Shown: positions 6,840-14,251 of the stretch, one piece after another | Layout: each line of letters begins with the position of its first letter | Position numbering within the stretch: the stretch's first letter is position 1 | Notes under the pieces: generated by a model | Databases searched by the model: none | Told to the model about the DNA's origin: nothing | Seen by the model: only the letters and a program-made list of their open reading frames with translations | Source of the DNA: an uncultured Prosthecobacter sp. | Lineage (GTDB): Bacteria > Verrucomicrobiota > Verrucomicrobiia > Verrucomicrobiales > Verrucomicrobiaceae | Direction of reading: 5' to 3' | DNA: 17,893 nucleotides | NCBI GenBank assembly: GCA_937941745.1 | Contig: CALDGV010000217.1 | Coordinates: 1-17,893, forward strand | Made by a program: the position numbers and the translations under genes

Positions 6840-7685
6840 ATGAATGACGACGCCGTCTTTCCCCTCACGATCCGCAAGGTCACCCTGCCGGATCAGGTTC
6901 ACGAGGTGCAGGACCTTGTCGTCAGGGAGGAGCCGCTCGAAATCCGTGTGGAGGGCCGCAGTGTCGCGGTGGTCATGCGCACGCCGGGTCATGATGAGGA
7001 GCTCGTCGCAGGATTCCTGGTGAGCGAAGGAGTGGTGCAGAGTGCGCGCGATGTGCTGGAAATCAGCCAATGCCCCAGCACCGGCAACGAACACGGCAAC
7101 GTGGTGGATGTCCTGCTCGCCGGCAGCGCCGTCGTGAACTGGGACAGTCTGACACGGCACGTGTTCAGTGCCTCCAGCTGCGGTCTCTGCGGCAAGACAA
7201 GCATCGACAGCGTTTTTCAAAAGTTTCCAGTTCTTGAGTGCGCCGCACAGGGTGTCACCGATTCAGGTTTTCACATCTCACCAGCGCTCCTTGCCGGGCT
7301 GCCCGGCAAGCTTCGTGAAGCCCAGGCTGCCTTCACGCAGACAGGCGGACTTCATGCTTGTGCCATCTTCGATGCCTGCGGGGAACTGCTGGTCCTGAGG
7401 GAGGATGTAGGCAGGCACAACGCGCTCGACAAAGTGCTGGGCTGGGGGCTGCAAAAGGGAGCCCTGCCTTTTTCCGAACACGTCCTGCTCCTCAGCGGAC
7501 GGGTGTCATTTGAAATGATGCAGAAAGCCCTGGCCGCCGGCGTGCCTGTGGTGGCGGCGATTTCAGCGCCGAGCAGCCTGGCGGTGCAGTTCGCCGAGGA
7601 CAGCGGCCAGACCTTGGTCGGATTTCTCCGTGGTCAGAGCATGAACATCTACACGCACGCCAACCGCATCCGCACGGTTGGCTAG
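6840..7685 (+). CDS. fdhD: Formate dehydrogenase accessory sulfurtransferase FdhD
   Basis: FdhD transfers sulfur from the IscS desulfurase to the molybdenum cofactor of formate dehydrogenases, which is needed for their activity. The 281-residue product has the CGLCG motif with Cys114 and Cys117, the persulfide-carrying cysteines, plus MRTPGHDEELVAGFLVSEG (46-64), EDVGRHNALDKVLG (188-201), LSGRVSFEMMQKA (218-230) and GQTLVGFLRGQSMNIYT (256-272), all family hallmarks. Length is normal. The start follows holA by 10 bp. Its TAG stop overlaps the uvrA stop in a shared CTAG (7682-7685). No formate dehydrogenase or molybdopterin gene lies in the window, so its client enzyme must be elsewhere. Confidence 0.96.
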   Translation: MNDDAVFPLTIRKVTLPDQVHEVQDLVVREEPLEIRVEGRSVAVVMRTPGHDEELVAGFLVSEGVVQSARDVLEISQCPSTGNEHGNVVDVLLAGSAVVNWDSLTRHVFSASSCGLCGKTSIDSVFQKFPVLECAAQGVTDSGFHISPALLAGLPGKLREAQAAFTQTGGLHACAIFDACGELLVLREDVGRHNALDKVLGWGLQKGALPFSEHVLLLSGRVSFEMMQKALAAGVPVVAAISAPSSLAVQFAEDSGQTLVGFLRGQSMNIYTHANRIRTVG

Positions 7686-10573
7686 GCCTTTAAAAACCTG
7701 CCTGTCGCACTTTCGGGCACCTTCTGAAGCTGCTCAGGCGTGCCAGCTGCAACGAGATAACCACCCTCACTGCCTCCGCCTGGACCAAGGTCGATGACCC
7801 AGTCCGCACAGCGGATGACATCAAGGTGGTGCTCAATCACAATCAACGTGTTCCCTGCATCACGAAGGCGGAACAAAACACCGAGCAAGGTCTGGATATC
7901 GGCAAAGTGCAGGCCCGTTGTCGGCTCGTCGAGCACGTAAAGCGTGCGTCCGGTGGCACGCCGGGCCAGTTCGGCGGCCAGCTTGATGCGCTGAGCTTCG
8001 CCACCACTCAGAGTGTTGCCCGCCTGGCCTAGTCGAATGTAGCCAAGGCCGCACTCCTCCAGGGTGATGAGCTTCGCCGCGATGGCACTGGCCTTGCCAA
8101 AAAAGCGCGCTGCCTCAGTCACGGTCATGTCCAGAACTTCGGCAATGTTCCGTCCCTTGAAGGTGATCTCCAAGGTCTCCGCGTTGTAGCGCCGCCCCTG
8201 GCATTGATCGCAGGTGACATAGACGTCCGCCAGGAAATGCATGTCGATCTTGATCTGCCCATCACCCTGGCACTTTTCACAGCGTCCTCCAGGCGTGTTG
8301 AAGCTGAAGCGGCCTGCATCATAGCCCCGCACCCGCGCCAGCGGCAGCTGGGAGAAGAGCTCGCGGATGGCCGTGAAGGCTCCCGTGTAGGTGGCGGGGT
8401 TGCTGCGCGGGCTGCGGCCGATGGGAGACTGATCGATCACCACCACCTTGTCGAAGTTGTCCAAACCCGTGATGCGGTCGTGCCGCCCCGGTTCATCCTT
8501 GGCCCCATAAAAATGGCGCTGCAGCGCACGCATGAGTACTCTGTTCACCAAGGTTGACTTGCCGCTTCCCGAAGGACCTGCGACACAGGTCAGACATCCT
8601 GTGGGAAAGGAAACTGTGAGGTGACGCAGATTGTGCTCACTGGCGCCATGAATGGTGAGAACTCCTTCTCCCGAACCAAAAAGGCTCACTTCGGGCGAAA
8701 GGCGCTCTGAGGGCGCCTTGATCTTCAAGCTGTGGCTCAAGTAGGCTCCGGTGATGCTTTCACGCCGCGCCATGACCTCTGATGGAGTGCCCTGTGCCGT
8801 GATCCTGCCTCCATGCTCTCCAGCAGCCGGACCAAGCTCAATGACGTGATCTGCAGCACGCATCATCGCTTCGTCATGTTCGACGACGAGCACGGTGTTC
8901 CCCAGATCGCGCAGCCTTACCAGCGTTCGGATCAGCCTTTCCGTGTCCGCCGGATGCAGGCCGATGCTCGGCTCATCGAGCACATAAAGCACCCCAGCCA
9001 GACCCGCACCGATCTGGGTGGCAAGCCGGATGCGCTGCATCTCTCCACCCGACAGGGTGCCGCTCTCACGATTGAGCCCCAGGTATCCGAGCCCCACCTG
9101 CTCCAGAAACTCCAGACGCTTCACGACCTCCTTCTGCAGCTCACCTACATAAGCGCGCTGAAGCTCGGTCACCTCCAGAGCCTGCATCCAGGCCAGAGCA
9201 TCGCGAATCGGCAGTGCCGTCAGAGCATGAATGCTCAGGCTTTTCTCGATGGCAGACTCCTGATTCGTGGTGGCCTGAAACTGGGAGGTCAGCTTCACCG
9301 CCAGCGACTCCCGCCTCAACCTCCGCCCACCGCATGCCGGGCAGGGCAGCGGATTCATGAAGCGGCTGAGCTGAGCCCGCAGGGCCTCACTTTCGGCATT
9401 TTCGTGGAGGCGACGAGCCTCGTTCAAGAGCCCCTCATAGGGCTTGGCAAGGCTGCGTTTGTTGCCTGTGGTGCTCCAACCGGTGGCGATGGACTCCTGA
9501 CCTGTGCCATGAAAAAGCGCGTCCTTGAAGGACTGGGGAAGCGCCTGAAAGGGAGCCTCCGGCGAAACCTGAAAATGTTTCGCCAGAGCCTCAATGCCAC
9601 GCTGGTGAATCACCTTGAGCTTGGGATTGCGCGCCCACCAGCTCTTCACGGCTCCGTCTTTGAGCGAAAGAGACGGATCAGGCACGATCAACCCAGGATC
9701 AGGCGCCATCAGCGAGCCCACACCCTCGCAGGTGGGACAGGCGCCGACATGTGTGTTGAACGAAAAGTGCTGAGGCGTCAGCTTCTCCATCAGGTAGCCG
9801 GTGCGCGGATTGGCATACGACGTCGTAAAGGCCATCACTTCCTCCTCCCCTTCCCTGCCGATCAAAAACTGCACCTCGCGCTCGCTCCACTTCAGTGCGG
9901 CCTCAATGCTCTCCATGAGGCGCTGTCGCACGCCTTCACGGATGACCAGACGGTCCACAACGACCTCGATCTGGTGCTCCAGGCCTCGCTCAACCTTCAG
10001 GGAATCATCCAGCTCCAGAATCTGCCCATCCAAGCGGATGCGCACGAAGCCCTGGCGTTTCAGTTTTTCCAAGGTGGCCTTCAGCGTGTCAGGTTCCTGA
10101 GGCGGCAAAGGGGCCAAAACGATGCAGCGGGTGCCTTCGCCGAGTTCAAGCAGGCGCGCACCGATCTCTGCCGGCGTGCTTTTCACCAGGGGCTCACCCG
10201 TTTCCGGATCGTGCGGCCGACCGGCCACCGCATAGAGCACCCGCAGATAATCGTAGATTTCCGTGACCGTGGCGATGGTGCTGCGCGGATTGGGCGTGCT
10301 GTGGACCTGCTCGATGGCCACCGCAGGGGAAAGCCCCTCAATGAAGTCCACGTCCGGCTTTTCGAGCTGGTCGAGAAACTGCCGGGCGTAGGCGGACAGG
10401 CTCTGCACATAGCGCCGCTGGCCTTCGGCGTAGAGAGTGTCAAAGGCCAGCGAGGACTTGCCACTGCCACTGACCCCGGTGAGCACCACCAGCCGCTGAC
10501 GCGGAATGTCCACATCGACGTTTTTGAGGTTGTGCTGCCGCGCGCCGCGCACGCGGATGAAATCTGGGGACAT
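7682..10573 (-). CDS. uvrA: Excinuclease ABC subunit A
   Basis: UvrA is the damage-recognition ATPase of nucleotide excision repair. The 963-residue protein has two ABC modules: Walker A GVSGSGKSS (33-41) with signature LSGGEMQ (507-513) and LDEPSIGLH (532-540); and Walker A GPSGSGKST (666-674) with signature LSGGEAQ (855-861) and LDEPTTGLH (881-889). Zinc-binding pairs are Cys279/Cys282 with Cys411/Cys414, and Cys765/Cys768 with Cys788/Cys791. It is slightly longer than E. coli UvrA (940). The start ATG at 10573 gives the standard N-terminus (IRVRGARQHNLKNVDVDIPR); no SOS box or Shine-Dalgarno is evident upstream. The hydrolase gene on the same strand ends 42 bp upstream, so they may be co-transcribed. 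Complete and without visible defects. Confidence 0.98.
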   Translation of the reverse strand: MSPDFIRVRGARQHNLKNVDVDIPRQRLVVLTGVSGSGKSSLAFDTLYAEGQRRYVQSLSAYARQFLDQLEKPDVDFIEGLSPAVAIEQVHSTPNPRSTIATVTEIYDYLRVLYAVAGRPHDPETGEPLVKSTPAEIGARLLELGEGTRCIVLAPLPPQEPDTLKATLEKLKRQGFVRIRLDGQILELDDSLKVERGLEHQIEVVVDRLVIREGVRQRLMESIEAALKWSEREVQFLIGREGEEEVMAFTTSYANPRTGYLMEKLTPQHFSFNTHVGACPTCEGVGSLMAPDPGLIVPDPSLSLKDGAVKSWWARNPKLKVIHQRGIEALAKHFQVSPEAPFQALPQSFKDALFHGTGQESIATGWSTTGNKRSLAKPYEGLLNEARRLHENAESEALRAQLSRFMNPLPCPACGGRRLRRESLAVKLTSQFQATTNQESAIEKSLSIHALTALPIRDALAWMQALEVTELQRAYVGELQKEVVKRLEFLEQVGLGYLGLNRESGTLSGGEMQRIRLATQIGAGLAGVLYVLDEPSIGLHPADTERLIRTLVRLRDLGNTVLVVEHDEAMMRAADHVIELGPAAGEHGGRITAQGTPSEVMARRESITGAYLSHSLKIKAPSERLSPEVSLFGSGEGVLTIHGASEHNLRHLTVSFPTGCLTCVAGPSGSGKSTLVNRVLMRALQRHFYGAKDEPGRHDRITGLDNFDKVVVIDQSPIGRSPRSNPATYTGAFTAIRELFSQLPLARVRGYDAGRFSFNTPGGRCEKCQGDGQIKIDMHFLADVYVTCDQCQGRRYNAETLEITFKGRNIAEVLDMTVTEAARFFGKASAIAAKLITLEECGLGYIRLGQAGNTLSGGEAQRIKLAAELARRATGRTLYVLDEPTTGLHFADIQTLLGVLFRLRDAGNTLIVIEHHLDVIRCADWVIDLGPGGGSEGGYLVAAGTPEQLQKVPESATGRFLKA

Positions 10574-10615
10574 GTCAGGTCAGTCAGGTGAAGGTCATCC
10601 GAAACAACAGCGCTT

Positions 10616-11389
10616 TCAAGCCAGCCCGGCATCCCGCAGAGCGGGGAACTGAGCCCTCCACGAGGCCACCACTTCGTGCTCCAGCAGTCCCCTCAGCTCG
10701 TGTTCGCGCTCACCTGCATCCGCGATGATCACGCCCTGGGGATCCACGATCAGGCTGCGACCGTTGTAGCTGAGCTGCGGCTCCGAACCTGTGCGGTTCA
10801 CGCCGATGACATAGGCCTGATTCTCGATGGCCCTGGCTTGAAGGAGCGTGATCCAGTGCTGAAAACGCTTCACTGGCCAGGCGGCCATGTAGGCGAGCAC
10901 CTCGGCACCTCTTTTGACGGCCTCGCGAGCCAGCTCCGGAAACCGGAGGTCATAGCAGATGAGCGGTGCGATCTTGAACCCGGACCACTCAAAGACCACC
11001 GGAGCACTTCCGCGCGCATGAACATCCGCCTCTCCGCCGAGGGAGAAAGGCTGCACCTTGGTGTAACGAGCCAGGATGCGGCCATCGGGAGCGACGGCGA
11101 TGGCCTGATTGCGGGCCAGGCCATCCTCCCCGCGCACGACCAAGCCTGCGAGCACCGCGCATTGATGTTGTGCCGCCATCTGCTTTAAAAAGCATTCCGT
11201 TTCACCGCCCTCCGGCTCGGCGGTGACATCCAGCGCGCAGGAGAAGCCCGTGCCAAACATTTCTGGCAGCACGAGAAGCGCGCCAGGCACTGGCGGCGCG
11301 GCGGCCAGCATGCTGCTGACGCGGTCAAAATTGGCCGCCTTGTCTTCCCAGGCGGAGTCGAGCTGCAAAGCGTGAACAGGAAGAGTCAT
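10616..11389 (-). CDS. Carbon-nitrogen hydrolase, omega-amidase (YafV/Nit2)-like
   Basis: A member of the nitrilase superfamily that hydrolyses amide C-N bonds, probably removing ammonia from a 2-oxo acid amide such as 2-oxoglutaramate. The catalytic triad is in place: Glu43 in VLPEMFGTG, Lys111 in YTKVQPFSLGGE and Cys145 in LICYDLRFPEL. The 257-residue length and the RFPEL and WPVKRFQHW motifs match the YafV/omega-amidase group rather than true nitrilases. It is upstream of uvrA on the same strand (42 bp gap) and divergent from the LysM gene (69 bp between starts). The role in metabolite repair is from the family; substrate is inferred. Confidence 0.9.
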   Translation of the reverse strand: MTLPVHALQLDSAWEDKAANFDRVSSMLAAAPPVPGALLVLPEMFGTGFSCALDVTAEPEGGETECFLKQMAAQHQCAVLAGLVVRGEDGLARNQAIAVAPDGRILARYTKVQPFSLGGEADVHARGSAPVVFEWSGFKIAPLICYDLRFPELAREAVKRGAEVLAYMAAWPVKRFQHWITLLQARAIENQAYVIGVNRTGSEPQLSYNGRSLIVDPQGVIIADAGEREHELRGLLEHEVVASWRAQFPALRDAGLA

Positions 11390-11423
11390 GCCCGGACTTT
11401 GGGCGCAAAGTCGAAGTTGGTCA

Positions 11424-11452
11424 TTGGCTTTTCAGGAGCTCCCCCGTAGTTT
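11424..11452 (+). promoter_or_regulatory. Weak candidate promoter for the LysM hydrolase gene
   Basis: TTGGCT (11424-11429) and TAGTTT (11447-11452) are 17 bp apart, a sigma-70-like spacing with modest matches to consensus. Transcription would begin at or just before the ATG at 11459, which would make the message leaderless; this agrees with the lack of a ribosome site but is not proof. Chance matches of this quality are common. Confidence 0.2.
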
Positions 11453-11458
11453 TTCGGC

Positions 11459-12100
11459 ATGGCCCAATACTCCGTGCAGCCCGGTGACAACCCGAGCAAG
11501 ATCGCCAAGAAGTTTGGCATGACGCTGGCCCGCTTTCAGCAGCTCAACCCTGACCTGGTGGAGTGGGGCAGCTGGAAGGTGCTCTTTCCAGGCCAGCTGG
11601 TGAATGTGGACGGAGTGGTGACTGGACTGCCACCGGAGTCTGCCAGCACCGCCCCCACAAGCTTTGCCGCACCTCCTCCCTGGATGCAGATCGCCATCAT
11701 GGAGCAGGGAGTGCAGGAATGGTCGCAAGGAGACAATCCCCGCATTCTCGAATACCTCCGCAGTTGTGGCATCAGCGGCAGCCTGTTGAAGGATGAAACT
11801 GCCTGGTGTGCCGCCTTTGTGAACTGGTGCATCCTGCGTTCCGGGTATTTGCCACGCGGCAGCGCCAAGGTTTCCGACTGGTGGAGCTGGGGACGCCCTG
11901 TCGCGGCCACCTATGGCGCGATCTGCATCACGCAGCCGCTGACGGTGGATCAGGCCAGCAGCGGCCACATTGGCTTCCTCCATGCGATGGATGACAGCAA
12001 CGTCTGGCTGCTTAGCGGCAATTCAAAGAACCAGGTGCGCATTGCCCCCTATCCCAAGAGCAAGCTCATCCACAACGCCCCCTTCCGCTGGCCCTTTTGA
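11459..12100 (+). CDS. LysM plus TIGR02594-type cysteine peptidoglycan hydrolase
   Basis: Two domains in 213 residues. Residues 3-50 form a LysM peptidoglycan-binding unit (YSVQPGDNPSKIAKKFG, FQQLNPDL, LFPGQLVNV). After a Ser/Pro/Ala linker (about 51-73), residues 74-213 match the TIGR02594 cell-wall hydrolase pattern: PWMQIAIMEQGVQEW, NPRILEYL, DETAWCAAFVNWC (112-124, catalytic Cys117), a GHIGF His motif (His170) and LLSGNSKNQV (184-193), a CHAP/NlpC-P60-like cysteine fold. This suggests cleavage of peptide bonds in murein. There is no signal peptide or membrane segment, so it is not an ordinary secreted wall enzyme; endolysin-like or contractile-injection/effector use is possible, as is housekeeping use via another export route. 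The start gives LysM at once and no ribosome site is visible. Neighbours are divergent amidase and convergent DedA (25 bp gap); no immunity or holin gene is recognised. Confidence 0.86.
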   Translation: MAQYSVQPGDNPSKIAKKFGMTLARFQQLNPDLVEWGSWKVLFPGQLVNVDGVVTGLPPESASTAPTSFAAPPPWMQIAIMEQGVQEWSQGDNPRILEYLRSCGISGSLLKDETAWCAAFVNWCILRSGYLPRGSAKVSDWWSWGRPVAATYGAICITQPLTVDQASSGHIGFLHAMDDSNVWLLSGNSKNQVRIAPYPKSKLIHNAPFRWPF

Positions 12101-12125
12101 GGCGGCGGAAAAGCCTTCACGCACC

Positions 12126-12761
12126 TCACTCGACCGGCTTTTTCGCGGCACGCTTGTGCTGGATCACTTCGATCAGGATCGGCAGCACGGACACGAAGAT
12201 GATGAGAAGCGAGACCAGTTTGAAATTGCTCTTGATGAAGGGCAGGTTCCCCAGCGCATAGCCAAGAATGCCAATCCCGCCGACCCACAGGAGCCCGCCG
12301 CCCACGCTGAAGGCCAGAAAGCGGGAGTAGTGCATCCGCCCAAAACCGGCGGTGAAGGGCGCAAAGGTGCGCACAATCGGCACGAAGCGTGCAATGATGA
12401 TGGCACGGCCGCCGTGCTTCACGAAGAAATGCTCGGTCTTGCTCAAGTAGTCCCTTTTGAACCAGGGCTTGGTCACCATCCAGGCACCGCATTTTCGGCC
12501 GATCCAATAGTTCAGATTGTCTCCGAGAATGGCGGCCACCATGAGCAGCGGCACGATCAGCTCAATCCTGAGGAGGCCCTGCGCCGCCAGTGCCCCGACG
12601 GCAAAAAGCAGGGAATCTCCGGGCAGGAAGGGAGTGACGACCAGACCCGTCTCACAGAACACGATGCCAAAAAGCAGCACGTAGATCGCCGTGCGATGCT
12701 CTTCGGCAAAGCCCTGGAGGTGTTTGTCCACATGGAGGATGTAGTCGATGAGCTGGGTCAT
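12126..12761 (-). CDS. DedA family (SNARE-associated/VTT domain) membrane protein
   Basis: DedA proteins are inner-membrane transporters or scramblase-like proteins, several being implicated in recycling undecaprenyl phosphate and in lipid flipping. The 211-residue protein has the family motifs CETGLVVTPFLPGDSLLF (36-53, Glu37, Asp49), GDNLNYWIGRKCG (80-92, Asp81), IARFVPIVRTFAPFTAGFG (123-141, Arg125, Arg131) and GLLWVGGIGILGYALG (156-171), with a hydrophobic C-terminal helix (about 180-199) and a basic tail. Start 12761 gives a short hydrophilic N-terminus usual for the family. It is divergent from the CII-like gene (50 bp between starts, containing a small dyad) and convergent with the LysM gene. 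Substrate is not determined. Confidence 0.93.
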   Translation of the reverse strand: MTQLIDYILHVDKHLQGFAEEHRTAIYVLLFGIVFCETGLVVTPFLPGDSLLFAVGALAAQGLLRIELIVPLLMVAAILGDNLNYWIGRKCGAWMVTKPWFKRDYLSKTEHFFVKHGGRAIIIARFVPIVRTFAPFTAGFGRMHYSRFLAFSVGGGLLWVGGIGILGYALGNLPFIKSNFKLVSLLIIFVSVLPILIEVIQHKRAAKKPVE

Positions 12762-12782
12762 GAACGGCCGGATAGTCCGTTC
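12762..12782. promoter_or_regulatory. Small dyad between DedA and CII-like genes, possible operator
   Basis: GAACGG (12762-12767) and CCGTTC (12777-12782) are perfect inverted six-base arms with a 9-bp spacer, placed directly before the DedA start codon and 29 bp before the CII-like start. The position between divergent genes, one encoding a predicted DNA-binding protein, would suit an operator. Six-base arms are short and could arise by chance. Confidence 0.25.
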
Positions 12783-12811
12783 TTAGCGGCCTGCGGCAAA
12801 CGAAATCCTGG

Positions 12812-13351
12812 ATGGATTCCGGCTTGCGAAAAGGCATCACGGCAGGTCAACTTGCCGCCATCATGGAATCGCACCAAGTCATCCGCGCCGCTCTGGAAAA
12901 GGTCCACGTCAAGGAAGTGGCCGAGAAGATGGGCATCTCCCTCTCCCTGATTTACAAGTGGGGTGAGGAGAGCACCGGCAGCAGCGGCACGGCCAACCCG
13001 CTGGACCGTGTCAACGACCTCTACCAGCACACTCAGGACGAGCATTTGATCCAATGGCTGTGCAACAAGGCCGACGGCTACTTTGTAAAGAACCCGCCCA
13101 CGACCAAGCGGCCTGGGCGTGAGGTGATGCCTGTGACTCAGCAGATCGTGCAGCAGTTTGCCGATCTCCTGGCCGCCATCAGCCACGCGGCGAGCGACAA
13201 CTGCATCAGCCGTGAGGAGGCCAAGCACATCCGCCACGAATGGGATGAACTGAAGCGGCTGACGGAGCGCTTCGTGAACTGGTGCGAGCAGGAAGATTTC
13301 CTGCATCTGGCGGAAGACCTGAAGGTCAACCGCATTGCCAACAAGCCTTGA
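12812..13351 (+). CDS. Phage CII-like regulatory protein (predicted DNA-binding)
   Basis: The 179-residue protein has a helix-turn-helix-like segment VKEVAEKMGISLSLIYKW (residues 33-50), followed by NPLDRVNDLYQHTQDEHLIQWLCNKADGYFVKNP, a combination resembling the phage regulatory CII (P2-type) family. The rest is helical with a conserved-looking REEAKHIRHEWDELKRL region (130-146). It probably binds DNA, but its target is not known. The start could be ATG 12812 or the in-frame ATG 12863 (MESHQVIRAALEK), which begins nearer the conserved part; neither has a ribosome site. It is divergent from DedA and its stop is 9 bp from the convergent smpB. No other phage genes are nearby. The sequence looks intact, so a chromosomal (domesticated) regulator is as likely as a prophage remnant. 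Confidence 0.75.
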   Translation: MDSGLRKGITAGQLAAIMESHQVIRAALEKVHVKEVAEKMGISLSLIYKWGEESTGSSGTANPLDRVNDLYQHTQDEHLIQWLCNKADGYFVKNPPTTKRPGREVMPVTQQIVQQFADLLAAISHAASDNCISREEAKHIRHEWDELKRLTERFVNWCEQEDFLHLAEDLKVNRIANKP

Positions 13352-13360
13352 GAATCCCGA

Positions 13361-13828
13361 TCAGGCGCGGCCACGCTCGTTGAAGCGTGCGACCACGCGC
13401 TGGGCTTCACGCTTGGCTTCCTTCTCCTTCATGGCCTCACGCTGGTCGCCCTTGTTGCGGCCGCGGCCGACACCGAGTTCGATTTTGACGCGGGCATCCT
13501 TCCAGTAGGCACGCAGGACCGGCAGGGCCAGGCCCTTCTGCTGGGTCTCGCCAAAGAGCTTCAAAATCTCCTTCTTGTGCAGGAGCAGGCGGCGGGTGCG
13601 GCGCGGCTCATGCTGGGTGAAACCGTTGGCCTTGTCGTAGGGCTGGATGTCGAGGTTGTAGAGCCAGACCTGGCCGCGTTCGACCCGGGCAAACGCATCA
13701 CTGATATTCAGCCGCCCCTGGCGGATGGATTTGACCTCGGTTCCCCGAAGTTCCACTCCAGCCTCGTAGCGTTCGAGGATCTGGAAGTCGCGCAGGGCTT
13801 TACGGTTGGTGGCAATTTCTTCGGTCAT
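13361..13828 (-). CDS. smpB: SsrA-binding protein SmpB
   Basis: SmpB carries tmRNA (SsrA) to stalled ribosomes for trans-translation. The 155-residue protein matches the family throughout: ATNRKALRDFQILERYEAGVELRGTEVKSIRQGR at residues 6 to 39, ISDAFARVERGQVWLYNLDIQPY, the RTRRLLLHKKEILKLFG region, and the basic C-terminal tail with GRNKGDQREAMKEKEAKREAQRV that inserts into the ribosome. The start at 13828 agrees with the usual N-terminus. It lies 38 bp after rpoZ on the same strand and is probably co-transcribed with it. The convergent CII-like gene ends 9 bp away. No tmRNA gene is visible in the window. Confidence 0.97.
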   Translation of the reverse strand: MTEEIATNRKALRDFQILERYEAGVELRGTEVKSIRQGRLNISDAFARVERGQVWLYNLDIQPYDKANGFTQHEPRRTRRLLLHKKEILKLFGETQQKGLALPVLRAYWKDARVKIELGVGRGRNKGDQREAMKEKEAKREAQRVVARFNERGRA

Positions 13829-13866
13829 GCGGCGGCGGGATGAAAAAGGCCGCCTATGGGGCCGGA

Positions 13867-14073
13867 TCAGGCCTCGTCGGCCACATCCTGAAGCTTGATC
13901 TTGCCCTGGATGATCTCCAGAAGGGCGATGTCCGCCTCACGCAGACCAGGACGACGCTCGACGAGCGGCGAACGGCCGCTGTTGAGCTGACGGACACGCT
14001 TCGAGACCATGTTGATGAGGATCGGCGGATCTTTGACGATCTGGGCGGCTTGTTCGACGAGTTCAGCTTTCAT
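13867..14073 (-). CDS. rpoZ: RNA polymerase omega subunit
   Basis: Omega binds the beta-prime subunit and aids RNA polymerase assembly. At 68 residues it is at the short end of the family. The core signature is SKRVRQLNSGRSPLVERRP (24-42), preceded by VEQAAQIVKDPPILINMV and followed by LREADIALLEIIQGKIKL, which is the standard omega arrangement of a VARRARQL-like helix and an IAL-EI-GKI segment. Start 14073 is the first ATG; no ribosome site precedes it. smpB follows at 38 bp. A candidate promoter is upstream, with a GCCCGG/CCGGGC hairpin (14096-14111) in the possible leader. Smallness keeps the call slightly below certainty. Confidence 0.88.
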   Translation of the reverse strand: MKAELVEQAAQIVKDPPILINMVSKRVRQLNSGRSPLVERRPGLREADIALLEIIQGKIKLQDVADEA

Positions 14074-14124
14074 CGGCAGTAGATGGGGGCGTTGAGCCCG
14101 GATGCCCGGGCGGAAGGGGGGCGG

Positions 14125-14152
14125 AGTTTAGTAGCCTCCGGCGATCTCGCAA
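14125..14152 (-). promoter_or_regulatory. Candidate sigma-70-like promoter for rpoZ-smpB
   Basis: On the minus strand TTGCGA (14152-14147) and TAAACT (14130-14125) are 16 bp apart, each matching four of six consensus bases. Transcription would start near 14118, giving a leader of about 45 nt that contains a six-base-pair hairpin (arms 14096-14101 and 14106-14111, loop ATGC). The rest of the 178-bp divergent region up to the S8 start at 14252 shows no recognised element. Confidence 0.25.
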
Positions 14153-14251
14153 GCGGGAATTCCGGCCGTTCATGGCCCCTAACCTCATCCTCAATCCTCG
14201 GGCAACGGTGAACTTTCCTAAGATTACCATTGTGTTCGGCGCTCATTTCGG

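Noticed and set aside
8813..10591. A 592-codon open frame on the plus strand opposite uvrA.
   Set aside because: It mirrors the codon structure of uvrA, contains no recognisable domain, and uvrA is unmistakable on the other strand; long antisense frames are common in GC-rich genes.
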